A DNA stretch of 64,000 nt from an uncultured Blautia sp. (GCA_900540785.1 UQHF01000003.1:1-64000), one strand, 5' to 3'; shown: positions 44,394 through 53,048, counted from the first letter of the stretch. Numbers and translations: made by a program. Notes: generated from the letters alone by a model not told the origin.

Positions 44394-45161
44394 TTGGGCA
44401 GAATTATTGCAGTGGCAAATCAGAAAGGTGGAGTAGGAAAATCCACCACTGCCATTAATCTCTCTGCATGTCTTGCAGAAAAAGGGAAAAAAGTATTGGC
44501 GATTGATATTGATCCACAGGGAAATACTACAAGTGGATTAGGTGTTGATAAAAATGCAGTAGAAAAAACCTTATATGAGCTTCTTTTGGGAGAGGCAACT
44601 GCAAAAGAAGTGATTATAAAAGATGTAGTGGAAAATGTGGATTTAATACCATCCAATATGAACCTTTCTGGCTCAGAAATCGAGCTGATTGGAATTGAGA
44701 ATAAGGAATACATATTGAAGGGCATAACAGATAAAATAAGAAGAAAATACGATTATATTATTATGGACTGTCCTCCGTCATTAAGTATGCTTACAATCAA
44801 TGCACTGACAGCGGCAACATCTGTTTTAGTGCCAATTCAATGTGAATATTATGCTCTGGAAGGATTGTCACAGTTGATTCATACGATTGAGCTTGTGAAG
44901 GATCGCCTGAATAAGAGGTTAAAAATAGAGGGTGTAGTATTTACTATGTATGATGCAAGAACAAATCTTTCTCTCCAGGTAGTGGAAAACGTGAAAGATA
45001 ACTTGCAGCAAAATATCTATAAGACAATTATTCCGCGAAATGTACGACTGGCAGAAGCGCCAAGCTATGGTATGCCTATTAATTTGTATGATTCAAAATC
45101 GGCAGGAGCGGAAAGCTATCGCCTTCTGGCTGACGAAGTAATAAACAGGGAGGGTGAATGA
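44394..45161 (+). CDS. parA: Chromosome partitioning ATPase ParA (Soj)
   Basis: About 255 residues. Deviant Walker A KGGVGKSTTAINL, DIDPQGN, and DCPPSLSMLTINAL are intact. The start is most likely the TTG at 44394 (MGRIIAVANQKGG), 6 bases after GGGAGG; a GTG at 44388 touches that site. It binds DNA as an ATP dimer and is released by ParB; in Bacillus Soj also controls DnaA. The stop overlaps the parB start. Confidence 0.96.
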   Translation: MGRIIAVANQKGGVGKSTTAINLSACLAEKGKKVLAIDIDPQGNTTSGLGVDKNAVEKTLYELLLGEATAKEVIIKDVVENVDLIPSNMNLSGSEIELIGIENKEYILKGITDKIRRKYDYIIMDCPPSLSMLTINALTAATSVLVPIQCEYYALEGLSQLIHTIELVKDRLNKRLKIEGVVFTMYDARTNLSLQVVENVKDNLQQNIYKTIIPRNVRLAEAPSYGMPINLYDSKSAGAESYRLLADEVINREGE

Positions 45162-46081
45162 TGGCAGTGAGAAAAACAGGGGGACTGGGAAGAGGTTTGG
45201 ACGCTTTGATACCTGCAAAAGCATCTGCAGAAAAAGAAGCGGTAAAAAAACCGCAGGCAGAAATAAAAGCTGAGAAAAAGACAGTGCCTGTTACTGCAGA
45301 GAAAAAAGTGAAAATTTCCAGTGTAGAGCCAAACCGCTCGCAGCCAAGAAAACACTTTGATGAAGATGCGCTTCTGGAACTGGCAGAATCTATCAAACAG
45401 TATGGAGTTCTGCAGCCGCTGCTTGTATCGGATAAAAAAGGATATTACGAAATAATAGCAGGAGAACGCAGATGGCGCGCAGCGAAAATTGCGGGACTGA
45501 AGGAGATTCCTGTGATCGTAAAAGAGTTTACAGAGCAGGAAGTTGTGGAAATTTCTCTGATTGAAAATATTCAGAGAGAAGACTTAAATCCCATTGAAGA
45601 GGCTATGGCGTATAAAAGGCTCCTTGATGAGTTTCATCTGAAGCAGGACGAGATAGCGGAACGGGTTTCAAAAAGCAGAACAGCCGTGACCAATTCTATG
45701 CGTCTTTTAAAGCTTGATGAAAAAGTTCAGCAGATGTTGATAGACGAAATGATTTCCGCGGGTCATGCACGGGCAATTCTGGCTTTACCGGATAAGGAAA
45801 AACAGGCATCTGTTGTTGCAAGGGTGTTTGATGAAAAAATGAGTGTGAGAGAAACGGAAAAGCTTGTAAAAACACTTATGGAGCCGCCCAGAGAGAAAAC
45901 TGTGGAGAGAAACACCACAGAAGATGCTGTTTATGAAAGCCTTGAGGAAAAGATGAAGGCGATTATAGGAACAAAGGTCGTTATCAATAGAAGGAAAAAT
46001 AATAAGGGAAAAATTGAAATCGAATATTATTCAAGAGATGAGCTGGAAAGAATTATAGAGCTATTTGAATCAATCAGATAA
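45158..46081 (+). CDS. parB: Chromosome partitioning protein ParB (Spo0J)
   Basis: 307 residues. Order: N-terminal RKTGGLGRGLDALIP that contacts ParA, a Lys/Glu linker, the CTPase/ParB-N domain with GERRWRAAK, the helix-turn-helix QDEIAERVSKSRTAVTN that reads parS, and a C-terminal dimer domain (KGKIEIEYYSRDELERI). Three perfect parS sites lie within 7 kb. Two adjacent ATG codons (45158, 45161) can both serve. Confidence 0.97.
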   Translation: MMAVRKTGGLGRGLDALIPAKASAEKEAVKKPQAEIKAEKKTVPVTAEKKVKISSVEPNRSQPRKHFDEDALLELAESIKQYGVLQPLLVSDKKGYYEIIAGERRWRAAKIAGLKEIPVIVKEFTEQEVVEISLIENIQREDLNPIEEAMAYKRLLDEFHLKQDEIAERVSKSRTAVTNSMRLLKLDEKVQQMLIDEMISAGHARAILALPDKEKQASVVARVFDEKMSVRETEKLVKTLMEPPREKTVERNTTEDAVYESLEEKMKAIIGTKVVINRRKNNKGKIEIEYYSRDELERIIELFESIR

Positions 46082-46093
46082 GGAGAATATTGA

Positions 46094-46618
46094 ATGAGCG
46101 GTATTTTTGACAGTTTGGGAATAGACCCGGGAATTATCATTATTATATTGCTGGTTCTGTCCATTGTCCTTATTATAAATGTAATCAGCAGTAATATGCG
46201 TCTGAGCCGACTGGAAAGAAAATACAGGATTTTCATGAAAGGGACAGATGGACAGTCGCTGGAGAAAATGTTCATAAGAAAGTTTGCTCAGATAGACAGG
46301 CTTTACGAGGCAAAGGAAGATCATGAAAGAGATATTAATCATCTCAAAAAAGCTTTTGGATATATTTTCAGTAAATATGGTGTTGAAAAATACGATGCTT
46401 TTGAAGATGTGGGAGGAAAGTTAAGCTTTGCTCTTGCGATGCTCGATAAGGATAATTCCGGTCTGATTTTAAATGCAGTGCACAGCCGAGATAATTGTTT
46501 TCTGTATTTGAAAGAAATTGTAAAGGGAGAATCTTATGTAATGTTAAGCCAGGAAGAGGTAGAAGCTCTTCGAAAAGCTGTGAATTTTGAAATGGGAGAA
46601 ATAGCAGAAAAAGAGTAA
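46094..46618 (+). CDS. DUF4446 family membrane protein
   Basis: 174 residues. One membrane segment at about 13-33, then a coiled-coil-like stretch (SNMRLSRLERKYRIF) and a compact domain with DVGGKLSFALAMLDKDNSG and NGVVLNS-like LILNAVHSRDN, the DUF4446 core. Function unknown. It lies between parB and serS, a common place for this family. Confidence 0.85.
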   Translation: MSGIFDSLGIDPGIIIIILLVLSIVLIINVISSNMRLSRLERKYRIFMKGTDGQSLEKMFIRKFAQIDRLYEAKEDHERDINHLKKAFGYIFSKYGVEKYDAFEDVGGKLSFALAMLDKDNSGLILNAVHSRDNCFLYLKEIVKGESYVMLSQEEVEALRKAVNFEMGEIAEKE

Positions 46619-46634
46619 ATAACAGGAGGACAAT

Positions 46635-47927
46635 ATGTTAGACATTAAGTTTGTGAGAGAAAACCCGGAGATTGTAAAACAGAATATCCGTAATAAATTC
46701 CAGGATAGTAAGCTGGAGCTGGTAGATAAAGTGCTGGAACTTGATAAAGAAAACAGAGAAATCAAACAGGAAGTAGAAGCCTTACGTGCAGAAAGAAATA
46801 AAATTTCAAAGCAGATCGGAGCTTTGATGGGACAGGGAAAGAAGGAAGAAGCGGAGGAAGTAAAAAAACAGGTTGCTGCTTCCGGCGCAAGAATTGAGGA
46901 ACTTTCCACGAGAGAAAAAGAAGTAGAAGAAGAACTTCTGAAAAACATGATGGTCATTCCGAATATTATCGATCCGTCTGTTCCGATTGGTAAAGACGAC
47001 AGTGAAAATGTAGAAGTTGAGAGATTTGGCGAACCGGTTGTTCCGGATTTTGAAGTTCCGTACCATACAGACATTATGGAAAGCTTTGATGGAATTGATT
47101 TAGACAGTGCAAGAAGAGTAGCTGGAAATGGATTCTATTACCTTATGGGGGATATTGCAAGACTCCATTCCGCAGTAATTTCTTATGCCCGTGATTTCAT
47201 GATAAACAGAGGATTTACTTACTGCGTACCTCCGTTTATGATTCGAAGCAGCGTAGTGACAGGCGTTATGAGCTTTGCGGAAATGGAAGCGATGATGTAC
47301 AAGATAGAAGGCGAAGATTTGTATCTTATCGGTACAAGCGAGCATTCTATGATTGGAAAATTTATTGATCAGATCATTCCGGAAGAAGAGCTTCCGAAAA
47401 CTCTAACAAGTTATTCTCCGTGCTTCCGTAAAGAAAAAGGCGCACATGGACTGGAAGAGAGAGGCGTTTATCGCATTCATCAGTTTGAAAAACAGGAAAT
47501 GGTTGTTGTGTGCCGTCCGGAGGAAAGCCCGGAATGGTTTGAAAAACTCTGGAAGAATACAGTTGATCTGTTCCGCTCTATGGATATTCCGGTTCGTACT
47601 CTGGAATGTTGTTCTGGAGATCTGGCAGATTTAAAGGTCAAATCTATTGATGTAGAGGCATGGTCTCCACGCCAGAAGAAATATTTCGAGGTGGGAAGCT
47701 GCTCCAATCTGGGAGACGCGCAGGCACGCCGTCTGAAAATCCGTGTAAATGGAAAAGACGGAAAGAAATATCTGGCTCATACTTTAAATAATACAGTTGT
47801 AGCACCGCCAAGAATGCTGATTGCATTTCTTGAAAACAATCTTAATGAGGATGGTTCTGTGAACATTCCGAAAGCATTACAGCCTTACATGGGAGGAATG
47901 ACAAAGATTGAGAAAAAACGTGCATAA
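46635..47927 (+). CDS. serS: Seryl-tRNA synthetase
   Basis: 430 residues, class II synthetase. The N-terminal coiled-coil arm (about 25-105) that grips the long variable arm of tRNA-Ser is plain; the catalytic core has YLIGTSEHSM, CFRKEKGAHG (motif 2, arginine in SPCFR) and NNTVVAPPRMLIAFLEN (motif 3 region). AGGAGG precedes the start. No T-box leader is present. Confidence 0.97.
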   Translation: MLDIKFVRENPEIVKQNIRNKFQDSKLELVDKVLELDKENREIKQEVEALRAERNKISKQIGALMGQGKKEEAEEVKKQVAASGARIEELSTREKEVEEELLKNMMVIPNIIDPSVPIGKDDSENVEVERFGEPVVPDFEVPYHTDIMESFDGIDLDSARRVAGNGFYYLMGDIARLHSAVISYARDFMINRGFTYCVPPFMIRSSVVTGVMSFAEMEAMMYKIEGEDLYLIGTSEHSMIGKFIDQIIPEEELPKTLTSYSPCFRKEKGAHGLEERGVYRIHQFEKQEMVVVCRPEESPEWFEKLWKNTVDLFRSMDIPVRTLECCSGDLADLKVKSIDVEAWSPRQKKYFEVGSCSNLGDAQARRLKIRVNGKDGKKYLAHTLNNTVVAPPRMLIAFLENNLNEDGSVNIPKALQPYMGGMTKIEKKRA

Positions 47928-47953
47928 AACTGACTGTTTCAGGAGGTGTTTTT

Positions 47954-48829
47954 GTGCATAGCTATTTAAGAGCAGTTGGCTTTTCGGAGCTAAAGAAGAG
48001 AACGCAAATAGAAGAAATCATACAAGATGTAATCGAGACATATGATGAAAAAAATGTTATAGAAGATTACGAAGACGGCGTTTTTGCGGAGTTCTCCAAA
48101 AATTATGGATGTGACTGCGGCATTACAGTGTGCGGACAGTATGATGAAAATAATGAGTTTCACGTGGAATATTATTTCCCATTTTTTCGAGGGACCGGAA
48201 TTACAACAGATGAAAATGTTGTGATAGAACGCCATGCGGCATGCCAGTCTTTTTCGGGGGCGTGTGATGATTTGAGGATTGGTGTAACTTTGATTTTTTA
48301 TCTCCAGAATGCGGTTGAATATATGCTGGAAAGCCGGAAAGTGACTGCGTCCGAGGGTCGGAAGACACTCACAATTTCCGGACTTGCAAGGGAGGGAATG
48401 ATTCTCCTTCCCCTGCAAAAGGATAAAGAGGCTGCGCGGGCAGAGCGTGAGCTGGCAAAGAACAGGAGCAATCTGATTGCAGCGGCCAGAAATGGCGATG
48501 AGGATGCAATGGAAAGCCTCACGATGGAAGATATGGATACGTATTCTATGATTTCTCAACGTATTGTCAGAGAAGATATTTTTTCTATTGTAGATTCTTA
48601 TTTTATGCCGTATGGGATTGAGTGTGACCAGTACAATGTAATGGGAGAAATTCTTGATTTCATGGAGTTTAAAAATATTCTTACAGGAGAAGAAATTTAT
48701 CAGCTTACCCTGGATAGCAATGATGTACAGTTTGATGTTTGCATCAATAAAAAAGACTTGCTGGGTGAGCCGCAGGCAGGGCGTAGATTTAAGGGAATCA
48801 TATGGCTCCAGGGACAGCTTCATTTTTAA
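47954..48829 (+). CDS. DUF3881 family protein
   Basis: 291 residues, GTG start with AGGAGG. Begins MHSYLRAVGFSELKKRTQIE and contains YYFPFFRGTGITT and FSGACDDLRIGVTLIFYL, as in DUF3881 proteins known mainly from Lachnospiraceae and relatives. No membrane segment or known catalytic motif. Function unknown. A parS-like sequence with three mismatches (48157-48172) lies inside. Confidence 0.8.
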   Translation: MHSYLRAVGFSELKKRTQIEEIIQDVIETYDEKNVIEDYEDGVFAEFSKNYGCDCGITVCGQYDENNEFHVEYYFPFFRGTGITTDENVVIERHAACQSFSGACDDLRIGVTLIFYLQNAVEYMLESRKVTASEGRKTLTISGLAREGMILLPLQKDKEAARAERELAKNRSNLIAAARNGDEDAMESLTMEDMDTYSMISQRIVREDIFSIVDSYFMPYGIECDQYNVMGEILDFMEFKNILTGEEIYQLTLDSNDVQFDVCINKKDLLGEPQAGRRFKGIIWLQGQLHF

Positions 48830-48836
48830 ATTGTAC

Positions 48837-48865
48837 TTGTATTTCCTTTGAAAATATAGTAAAAT
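48837..48865 (+). promoter_or_regulatory. tRNA-Arg promoter
   Basis: TTGTAT (48837-48842), 17-base spacer, TAAAAT (48860-48865). A 7-bp hairpin TGTCGCT/AGCGACA (48871-48892) lies in the short leader before the tRNA. Confidence 0.65.
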
Positions 48866-48895
48866 AAGAGTGTCGCTTGAGAAAGAGCGACATTC

Positions 48896-48967
48896 GTCCT
48901 GTTAGTTTAACGGATAAAACAAGCGCCTCCTAAGCGCTAGCTGTGGGTTCGATTCCCGCACGGGACG
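48896..48967 (+). tRNA. tRNA-Arg(CCU)
   Basis: 72 bases. Acceptor stem GTCCTGT/ACGGGAC with one G-U, anticodon loop CTCCTAA with anticodon CCT (48929-48931) reading AGG, T-arm GTGGG-TTCGATT-CCCGC. The 3' CCA is not encoded. Confidence 0.95.
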
Positions 48968-48989
48968 CTGAAAGCAAAAGGAATGAAAG

Positions 48990-49020
48990 AGCTTGAGACG
49001 ATTTGTCTTGGGCTTTTTTT
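48990..49020 (+). terminator. tRNA-Arg terminator
   Basis: AGCTTGAGAC (48990-48999) pairs with GTCTTGGGCT (49005-49014) using three G-U pairs, then seven T. The T-run is also the left edge of the parS palindrome. Confidence 0.85.
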
Positions 49021-49051
49021 CTGTATGTTTCACGTGAAACATACAGAAAAA
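49016..49051. repeat. parS site 3 at the centre of a 36-bp perfect palindrome
   Basis: The parS TGTTTCACGTGAAACA is at 49026-49041; perfect symmetry runs on for 10 more bases each side (18-base arms, 49016-49033 and 49034-49051). T-rich on the left and A-rich on the right, so the hairpin could also end minus-strand transcripts. Confidence 0.93.
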
Positions 49052-49067
49052 TAAGGAATGAGAGGAA

Positions 49068-49586
49068 ATGGACATGAAGAATTTGTATGAACAATATGAG
49101 TTCAGAAATATAAAGATAGAAGAAATTCCGCAGGCTGCAGAGATAGAGAAGAGATGCTTTCCACCAAACGAAGCGTGTTCTTACGAGAATATGGAACAAC
49201 GTATCAGGAAAGCGCCGGATTTATTTCTTGTGGCGGTGGATAGGGAAAAGGGGCTTCTGGCTGGATTTTTGAATGGGCTTGCGACAGATGAGGAGCATTT
49301 GACGGATGATTTTTTTACAGATGCAGAGATTCATAATCCTGAAGGAGAGAATATTATGCTCCTTGGGCTTGATGTTCTTCTGGAACACCGGGGGAATGGG
49401 CTTGCGAGAAAATTAGTGGAAGAATACATTAGAAGAGAAAAGGAAAAGGGAAGGAAAAAACTGATATTAACCTGTGTAGATGATAAGGTGGAAATGTACA
49501 GGAAATTTGGTTTTACAGATCACGGGATTGGTGTATCCCAGTGGGGCGGAGAAGTCTGGCATGAAATGAGCATTGTGATAAAATGA
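49068..49586 (+). CDS. GNAT-family N-acetyltransferase
   Basis: 172 residues (or 170 from the ATG at 49074, which has a better-spaced AGAGGA). The fold is that of GNAT enzymes: the acetyl-CoA loop is LDVLLEHRGNGLARKL (V/I-x-x-x-x-RGxGxA), then LTCVDDKVEMYRKFGFTDHG. The layout, with PPNEACSYENMEQRI near the start, is close to arylalkylamine (serotonin) N-acetyltransferase-like proteins. Substrate unknown. Confidence 0.85.
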   Translation: MDMKNLYEQYEFRNIKIEEIPQAAEIEKRCFPPNEACSYENMEQRIRKAPDLFLVAVDREKGLLAGFLNGLATDEEHLTDDFFTDAEIHNPEGENIMLLGLDVLLEHRGNGLARKLVEEYIRREKEKGRKKLILTCVDDKVEMYRKFGFTDHGIGVSQWGGEVWHEMSIVIK

Positions 49587-49596
49587 GAGGTGAAAT

Positions 49597-50052
49597 ATGC
49601 GCAAAGTAAGAATTATAAAAAAGAACGATGAATATACGTTGGAGTATCAGGTTGGAGATATTTGCGAGGTAGAAGGAACGTGGTATGGAGGCGTGCATAT
49701 TATCGGAAAATCTGGCGTAACGGTATCTCTGGATAAAGAAGAATACGTGGAACTGAATACAGAGCCTGAGATAGAGGAAGAAAAAGGTGTTCAGAGAGAT
49801 ATTCAGGTGGGAGATATTGTGCAACACTTTAAGAGAGAGTGGGTATCACGGGAAACTTCAGAGTATTTATATAAAGTGCTTGCGATCGCACACCATACGG
49901 AGACGGGAGAAAAGCTGGTGATTTATCAGGGATTATATGCGCCTTTTAAAATATGCGCAAGACCGTATGCGATGTTTATGAGCGAGGTAGAAAGAGAAAA
50001 GTATCCGGATATTAAGCAAAAATACAGATTTGAGAAAGTGAAAGAAATTTAA
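49597..50052 (+). CDS. DUF1653-domain protein
   Basis: 151 residues. The first 60 form a small beta-rich region (VGDICEVEGTWYGGVHI). The last 80 match DUF1653: VGDIVQHFKREW, LYKVLAIAHHTETGEKLVIYQ and RPYAMFMSEVE. DUF1653 is a small domain of unknown role, often alone. It follows the acetyltransferase by 10 bases. Confidence 0.8.
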   Translation: MRKVRIIKKNDEYTLEYQVGDICEVEGTWYGGVHIIGKSGVTVSLDKEEYVELNTEPEIEEEKGVQRDIQVGDIVQHFKREWVSRETSEYLYKVLAIAHHTETGEKLVIYQGLYAPFKICARPYAMFMSEVEREKYPDIKQKYRFEKVKEI

Positions 50053-50071
50053 TCTGAGGAGGAGAACGAAC

Positions 50072-50287
50072 ATGGGAAAAGTGATAAAAATTTCTTCTGA
50101 AAGAGGAAGAGAAGGAAAGTTAAAAGAAATTTTGGACAATTTGGAAGCTCTTAAAGATAGCCTTGCGGAGCTTTTGGAGGAGTATGAGAGGGAAGAAAAT
50201 GAAAAAACAGATATTCTGACAGAGGCGCTTGATGCGCTGGAAGATGCGCATGATATTGTGAATGAGGCAGTATCGGAAGATGCGTGA
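50072..50287 (+). CDS. Small acidic coiled-coil protein, unknown
   Basis: 71 residues, starting after GAGGAGGAG. Nearly all helix with heptad-like spacing (LKEILDNLEALKDSLAEL). No cysteine, no membrane segment. It follows the DUF1653 gene by 19 bases. Function unknown. Confidence 0.6.
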   Translation: MGKVIKISSERGREGKLKEILDNLEALKDSLAELLEEYEREENEKTDILTEALDALEDAHDIVNEAVSEDA

Positions 50288-50365
50288 CAGATTGTTTTGA
50301 GAGACGACAGAGTAACAGACTTAGATAAATACGATACCATATTAGAGCTGTAAGAGGGGGAAACA

Positions 50366-50400
50366 GCGAAAAATCTCCGTCAGGATAGGAGATTTTTTGC
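50366..50400. terminator. Bidirectional terminator in the convergent gap before the LysR gene
   Basis: GCGAAAAATCTCC (50366-50378) and GGAGATTTTTTGC (50388-50400) form an A/T-flanked stem usable on both strands; its right side is within the last codons of the LysR gene. Confidence 0.85.
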
Positions 50401-51270
50401 TGCATTTATAAAGTTCAGAACGTTTTCAGAAGAATTTAGACTGTAAAGAATGCCATATGGGACTGAATAATCCCAATGAACAGGGAGAGAGATAATGTCT
50501 GGAAGAATATTTTTCAGGCATTCAGGGATAAGAAGTGTGTTTTTTGCGTCTATACAGCGTTGAAATACAGATAAGTCATAGCTGTGAGGAATATCTTCAA
50601 GATGAATCTGCGGATGATTTTTTACGAAATCTTCGCGGATTTTATCATGTACAAAGGAAATCCCCTGAGACATTATCATGAGGGTTTTTCCGTATAAATC
50701 TTCTATATCAATCATTTCTTTTGCTGCCAGAGGGTGATCCTTTGGAATGGCAATCATTTCTTTGTATTTTCCAATGGGAAGGCAGCTGCACATGGAAGGC
50801 TGTTTTTCTGAATCACAAATACTGATTAAAAAATCGAAAGTTTTTCCAAGCTTTTTTATTTCCGGCAGAAGACCCTGGGGATCGTCTTCGAAAGATATAA
50901 GTTGAAGTTTGCTGCCTGGAAAATCAGGGCTTACCTGATACCATAAATCCATAAAAGCTCTGGCGGGAGCGAATCTGGAGGTTCCTGCCCGAAAAATCGC
51001 TCCATCATCGGATGCTGCTGCTGTGGCTTCGGTGATGGATTTTTTTGAGTAATCTATAATGAATTTTGCATCTCTGTATATGATCTTTCCTGCCTGTGTG
51101 TAATTTACTCCTGTTGGCGTCCTGTCTATCAATTTCAAATTCAGATGCTTTTCCAGAGTATTCATCTGCTTCATGATGGCTGTTGTGGATATGTTTAACT
51201 GTTCGGCTGCTTTTGTAAAACTGCCGCAGTCTATGACTGCTATGAATGTATTCAGTATCAGATTGTACAT
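50380..51270 (-). CDS. LysR-family transcriptional regulator
   Basis: 296 residues. N-terminal winged helix (FIAVIDCGSFTKAAEQLNIS, STTAIMKQMNTLEKHL) followed by a substrate-binding domain (about 90-290). A perfect 12-3-12 palindrome overlaps its own promoter. There is no divergent partner gene, so autoregulation is the only visible target. Effector unknown. Confidence 0.9.
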   Translation of the reverse strand: MYNLILNTFIAVIDCGSFTKAAEQLNISTTAIMKQMNTLEKHLNLKLIDRTPTGVNYTQAGKIIYRDAKFIIDYSKKSITEATAAASDDGAIFRAGTSRFAPARAFMDLWYQVSPDFPGSKLQLISFEDDPQGLLPEIKKLGKTFDFLISICDSEKQPSMCSCLPIGKYKEMIAIPKDHPLAAKEMIDIEDLYGKTLMIMSQGISFVHDKIREDFVKNHPQIHLEDIPHSYDLSVFQRCIDAKNTLLIPECLKNILPDIISLPVHWDYSVPYGILYSLNSSENVLNFINAAKNLLS

Positions 51271-51284
51271 AAGACCCTCCCTAA

Positions 51285-51311
51285 ATAGTATAAACTAAAA
51301 GTTTATACTAT
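51285..51311. promoter_or_regulatory. Palindromic operator at the LysR promoter
   Basis: ATAGTATAAACT (51285-51296), AAA, AGTTTATACTAT (51300-51311): perfect 12-bp arms. The minus-strand -10 TATACT lies in the arm nearest the gene, with a weak TTACCA -35 18 bases before. Binding here should block transcription of the regulator. Confidence 0.75.
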
Positions 51312-51495
51312 GGTAACACGGACAATATACATAGTCAATGAAAAAGATGAATAATATTATAAAAGCAGAAATGGGATAGAAAAAAGGTAAAAAAGCAAAT
51401 GAATTATTATACAAAAAGAAAAGAAAATATACAGCACAGCGAAATAGGATTGAGATTAAGAGGCGGAAAAATGGAATCATAAAGATAATCTGCGA

Positions 51496-51524
51496 TAAAA
51501 AAGGAGCGCGTCAGTTCGCGCTCC
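51496..51524 (-). terminator. Terminator of the ccdA-tlpA unit
   Basis: GGAGCGCG (51503-51510), loop TCAGTT, CGCGCTCC (51517-51524); the minus strand then reads TTTTTTATC. 16 bases past the tlpA stop. Confidence 0.9.
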
Positions 51525-51540
51525 ATATTGGGAAAATATG

Positions 51541-52290
51541 TTACTGGATCATGTCCAGTCCTTTTTGAAGAGTGGCAGCGTCCAAAGCTCCGCTTGCCTG
51601 AGCAACAGGTGTGCCATCGGCAGAGATAAAGTAAGTGACAGGTATGGAATACGTTCCATATGTCATAGCTCCTTCCGTGTTGGTGTCAAAGTATACAGGA
51701 AAGGTGTACCCCTGTTCTTCAATAAATTCAGACGCCTTTTCTTTTGTTTCTCTTGCTCCATCTGTCAGGTTTACAATTACAAAATTTATATCCTCACCAT
51801 ATTTCTGGTATGCGTCTTCAAAGTGAGGCATCTCGCTTTTACATGGTCCGCACCAGCTTGCCCAGAAGTTCAGGATAACCGGTTTGCCGAAGAAATCGGA
51901 AAGCTTTACTTCTTCGCCGGAAGCATCTGTCATTGTAAAATCAGGAACTGTTTGTACGGTATTTTCACCGGAATCCTCTTCTGAGGAAGCTGTATTGGAA
52001 TCTTCTGCATTGTCGGATTCTGTCTGGGAGTCCTGAGAGGAATCAGACTCTTCCGTGTCAGAAGTCTGTGCGTCTTCTTCGATTTCTGCTTTTTTATTGT
52101 CTTCTTCCGGCTGAGAATCCCCTTCCTTATTTTTTTCATCGGAATCCGCTTTGTTTTTCGATGACGGAGAAGTTTCCGTAAGAGAGTCGGTTTTGTAGGC
52201 GCTGCTTAATTTGTTATAAAAGAAACCGGCGCCTGCAATTAAAACAATAAGAAGTACAGTCAGTAATATAAAAGTTTTGTTTTTTTTCAT
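51541..52290 (-). CDS. Membrane-anchored thioredoxin-like protein (TlpA/ResA family)
   Basis: 249 residues. Membrane anchor at about 7-25; a long Ser/Asp/Glu linker (about 34-112); then a TlpA-type thioredoxin domain with the redox pair Cys147-Cys150 in WASWCGPC and cis-proline in SIPVTYFI. It should reduce disulfides outside the membrane with electrons delivered by the CcdA-like protein encoded just upstream. Substrates are unknown. No Cys lipobox. Confidence 0.9.
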   Translation of the reverse strand: MKKNKTFILLTVLLIVLIAGAGFFYNKLSSAYKTDSLTETSPSSKNKADSDEKNKEGDSQPEEDNKKAEIEEDAQTSDTEESDSSQDSQTESDNAEDSNTASSEEDSGENTVQTVPDFTMTDASGEEVKLSDFFGKPVILNFWASWCGPCKSEMPHFEDAYQKYGEDINFVIVNLTDGARETKEKASEFIEEQGYTFPVYFDTNTEGAMTYGTYSIPVTYFISADGTPVAQASGALDAATLQKGLDMIQ

Positions 52291-52307
52291 AAGACCTCCT
52301 TTTTAGA

Positions 52308-52970
52308 TCAGCTTAAAAGTGCCAGGAAACGTCCCATAGTACCAGTTGCCATAAGAATACCAATGACAATTAAAAATCCTCCGCATACCATGTTGATCAC
52401 GCGATAATTTCGCTTGATAAAAGCGAAGGTGCTTTTTAATTTATCAATAAGAAGGGCACTGATAATGAAAGGGATTCCAAGACCCAGGGAGTAACATAAA
52501 AGCATGGTCATTCCTGTGAGAACGTGTCCCTGCTGTGAAGCGAGCATGAGGGCTGAGCCCAGGAATGCGCCTACACATGGAGTCCAGCCTACGGAAAAAA
52601 TGATTCCGAATAAGGCGGAGGTGAAAAATCCAAGATCTTTCGTATCTACGCTTCTTTTTGAACCGTGAAAAAGGTTGATTTTCAGAATACCGAGAAAATT
52701 CAGTCCGAAGAAAATCACGATAACACCGGAAACAATATTGACTGCCTGCTGATGAGACTTTAAAAAACTTCCGATCGTTCCTGCAAGAGCGCCCATTGAG
52801 ACAAATACAAGAGTGAATCCAAGAATAAAGCCGAGGGCGCATTTCATTGTTTTTTTGGTGCTGCGCTCACCGCCTCCTGCAAAATAGGAGATGTATATGG
52901 GGAGCATTGGAAGGAGACACGGAGAAATAAACGTGATAATTCCTTCCAGAAAAGAAATCATATACTGCAT
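52308..52970 (-). CDS. ccdA: CcdA-type thiol-disulfide electron carrier
   Basis: 220 residues with six membrane segments. The first pair carries FISPCLLPMLPIY and the fourth VGWTPCVGAF, giving the two membrane cysteines that shuttle electrons from cytoplasmic thioredoxin. With the next gene, the TlpA-like protein, it forms the classic pair (18 bases apart). No cytochrome c genes are nearby, so the role may be general outside-thiol reduction. Confidence 0.9.
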   Translation of the reverse strand: MQYMISFLEGIITFISPCLLPMLPIYISYFAGGGERSTKKTMKCALGFILGFTLVFVSMGALAGTIGSFLKSHQQAVNIVSGVIVIFFGLNFLGILKINLFHGSKRSVDTKDLGFFTSALFGIIFSVGWTPCVGAFLGSALMLASQQGHVLTGMTMLLCYSLGLGIPFIISALLIDKLKSTFAFIKRNYRVINMVCGGFLIVIGILMATGTMGRFLALLS

Positions 52971-53048
52971 ATTACAAAGTCCTTTCTATATAATTTTAGT
53001 ACAGTATAACATAACTTTCGGAAAAAGAAAGTGAAAATTGGAAAGCGG

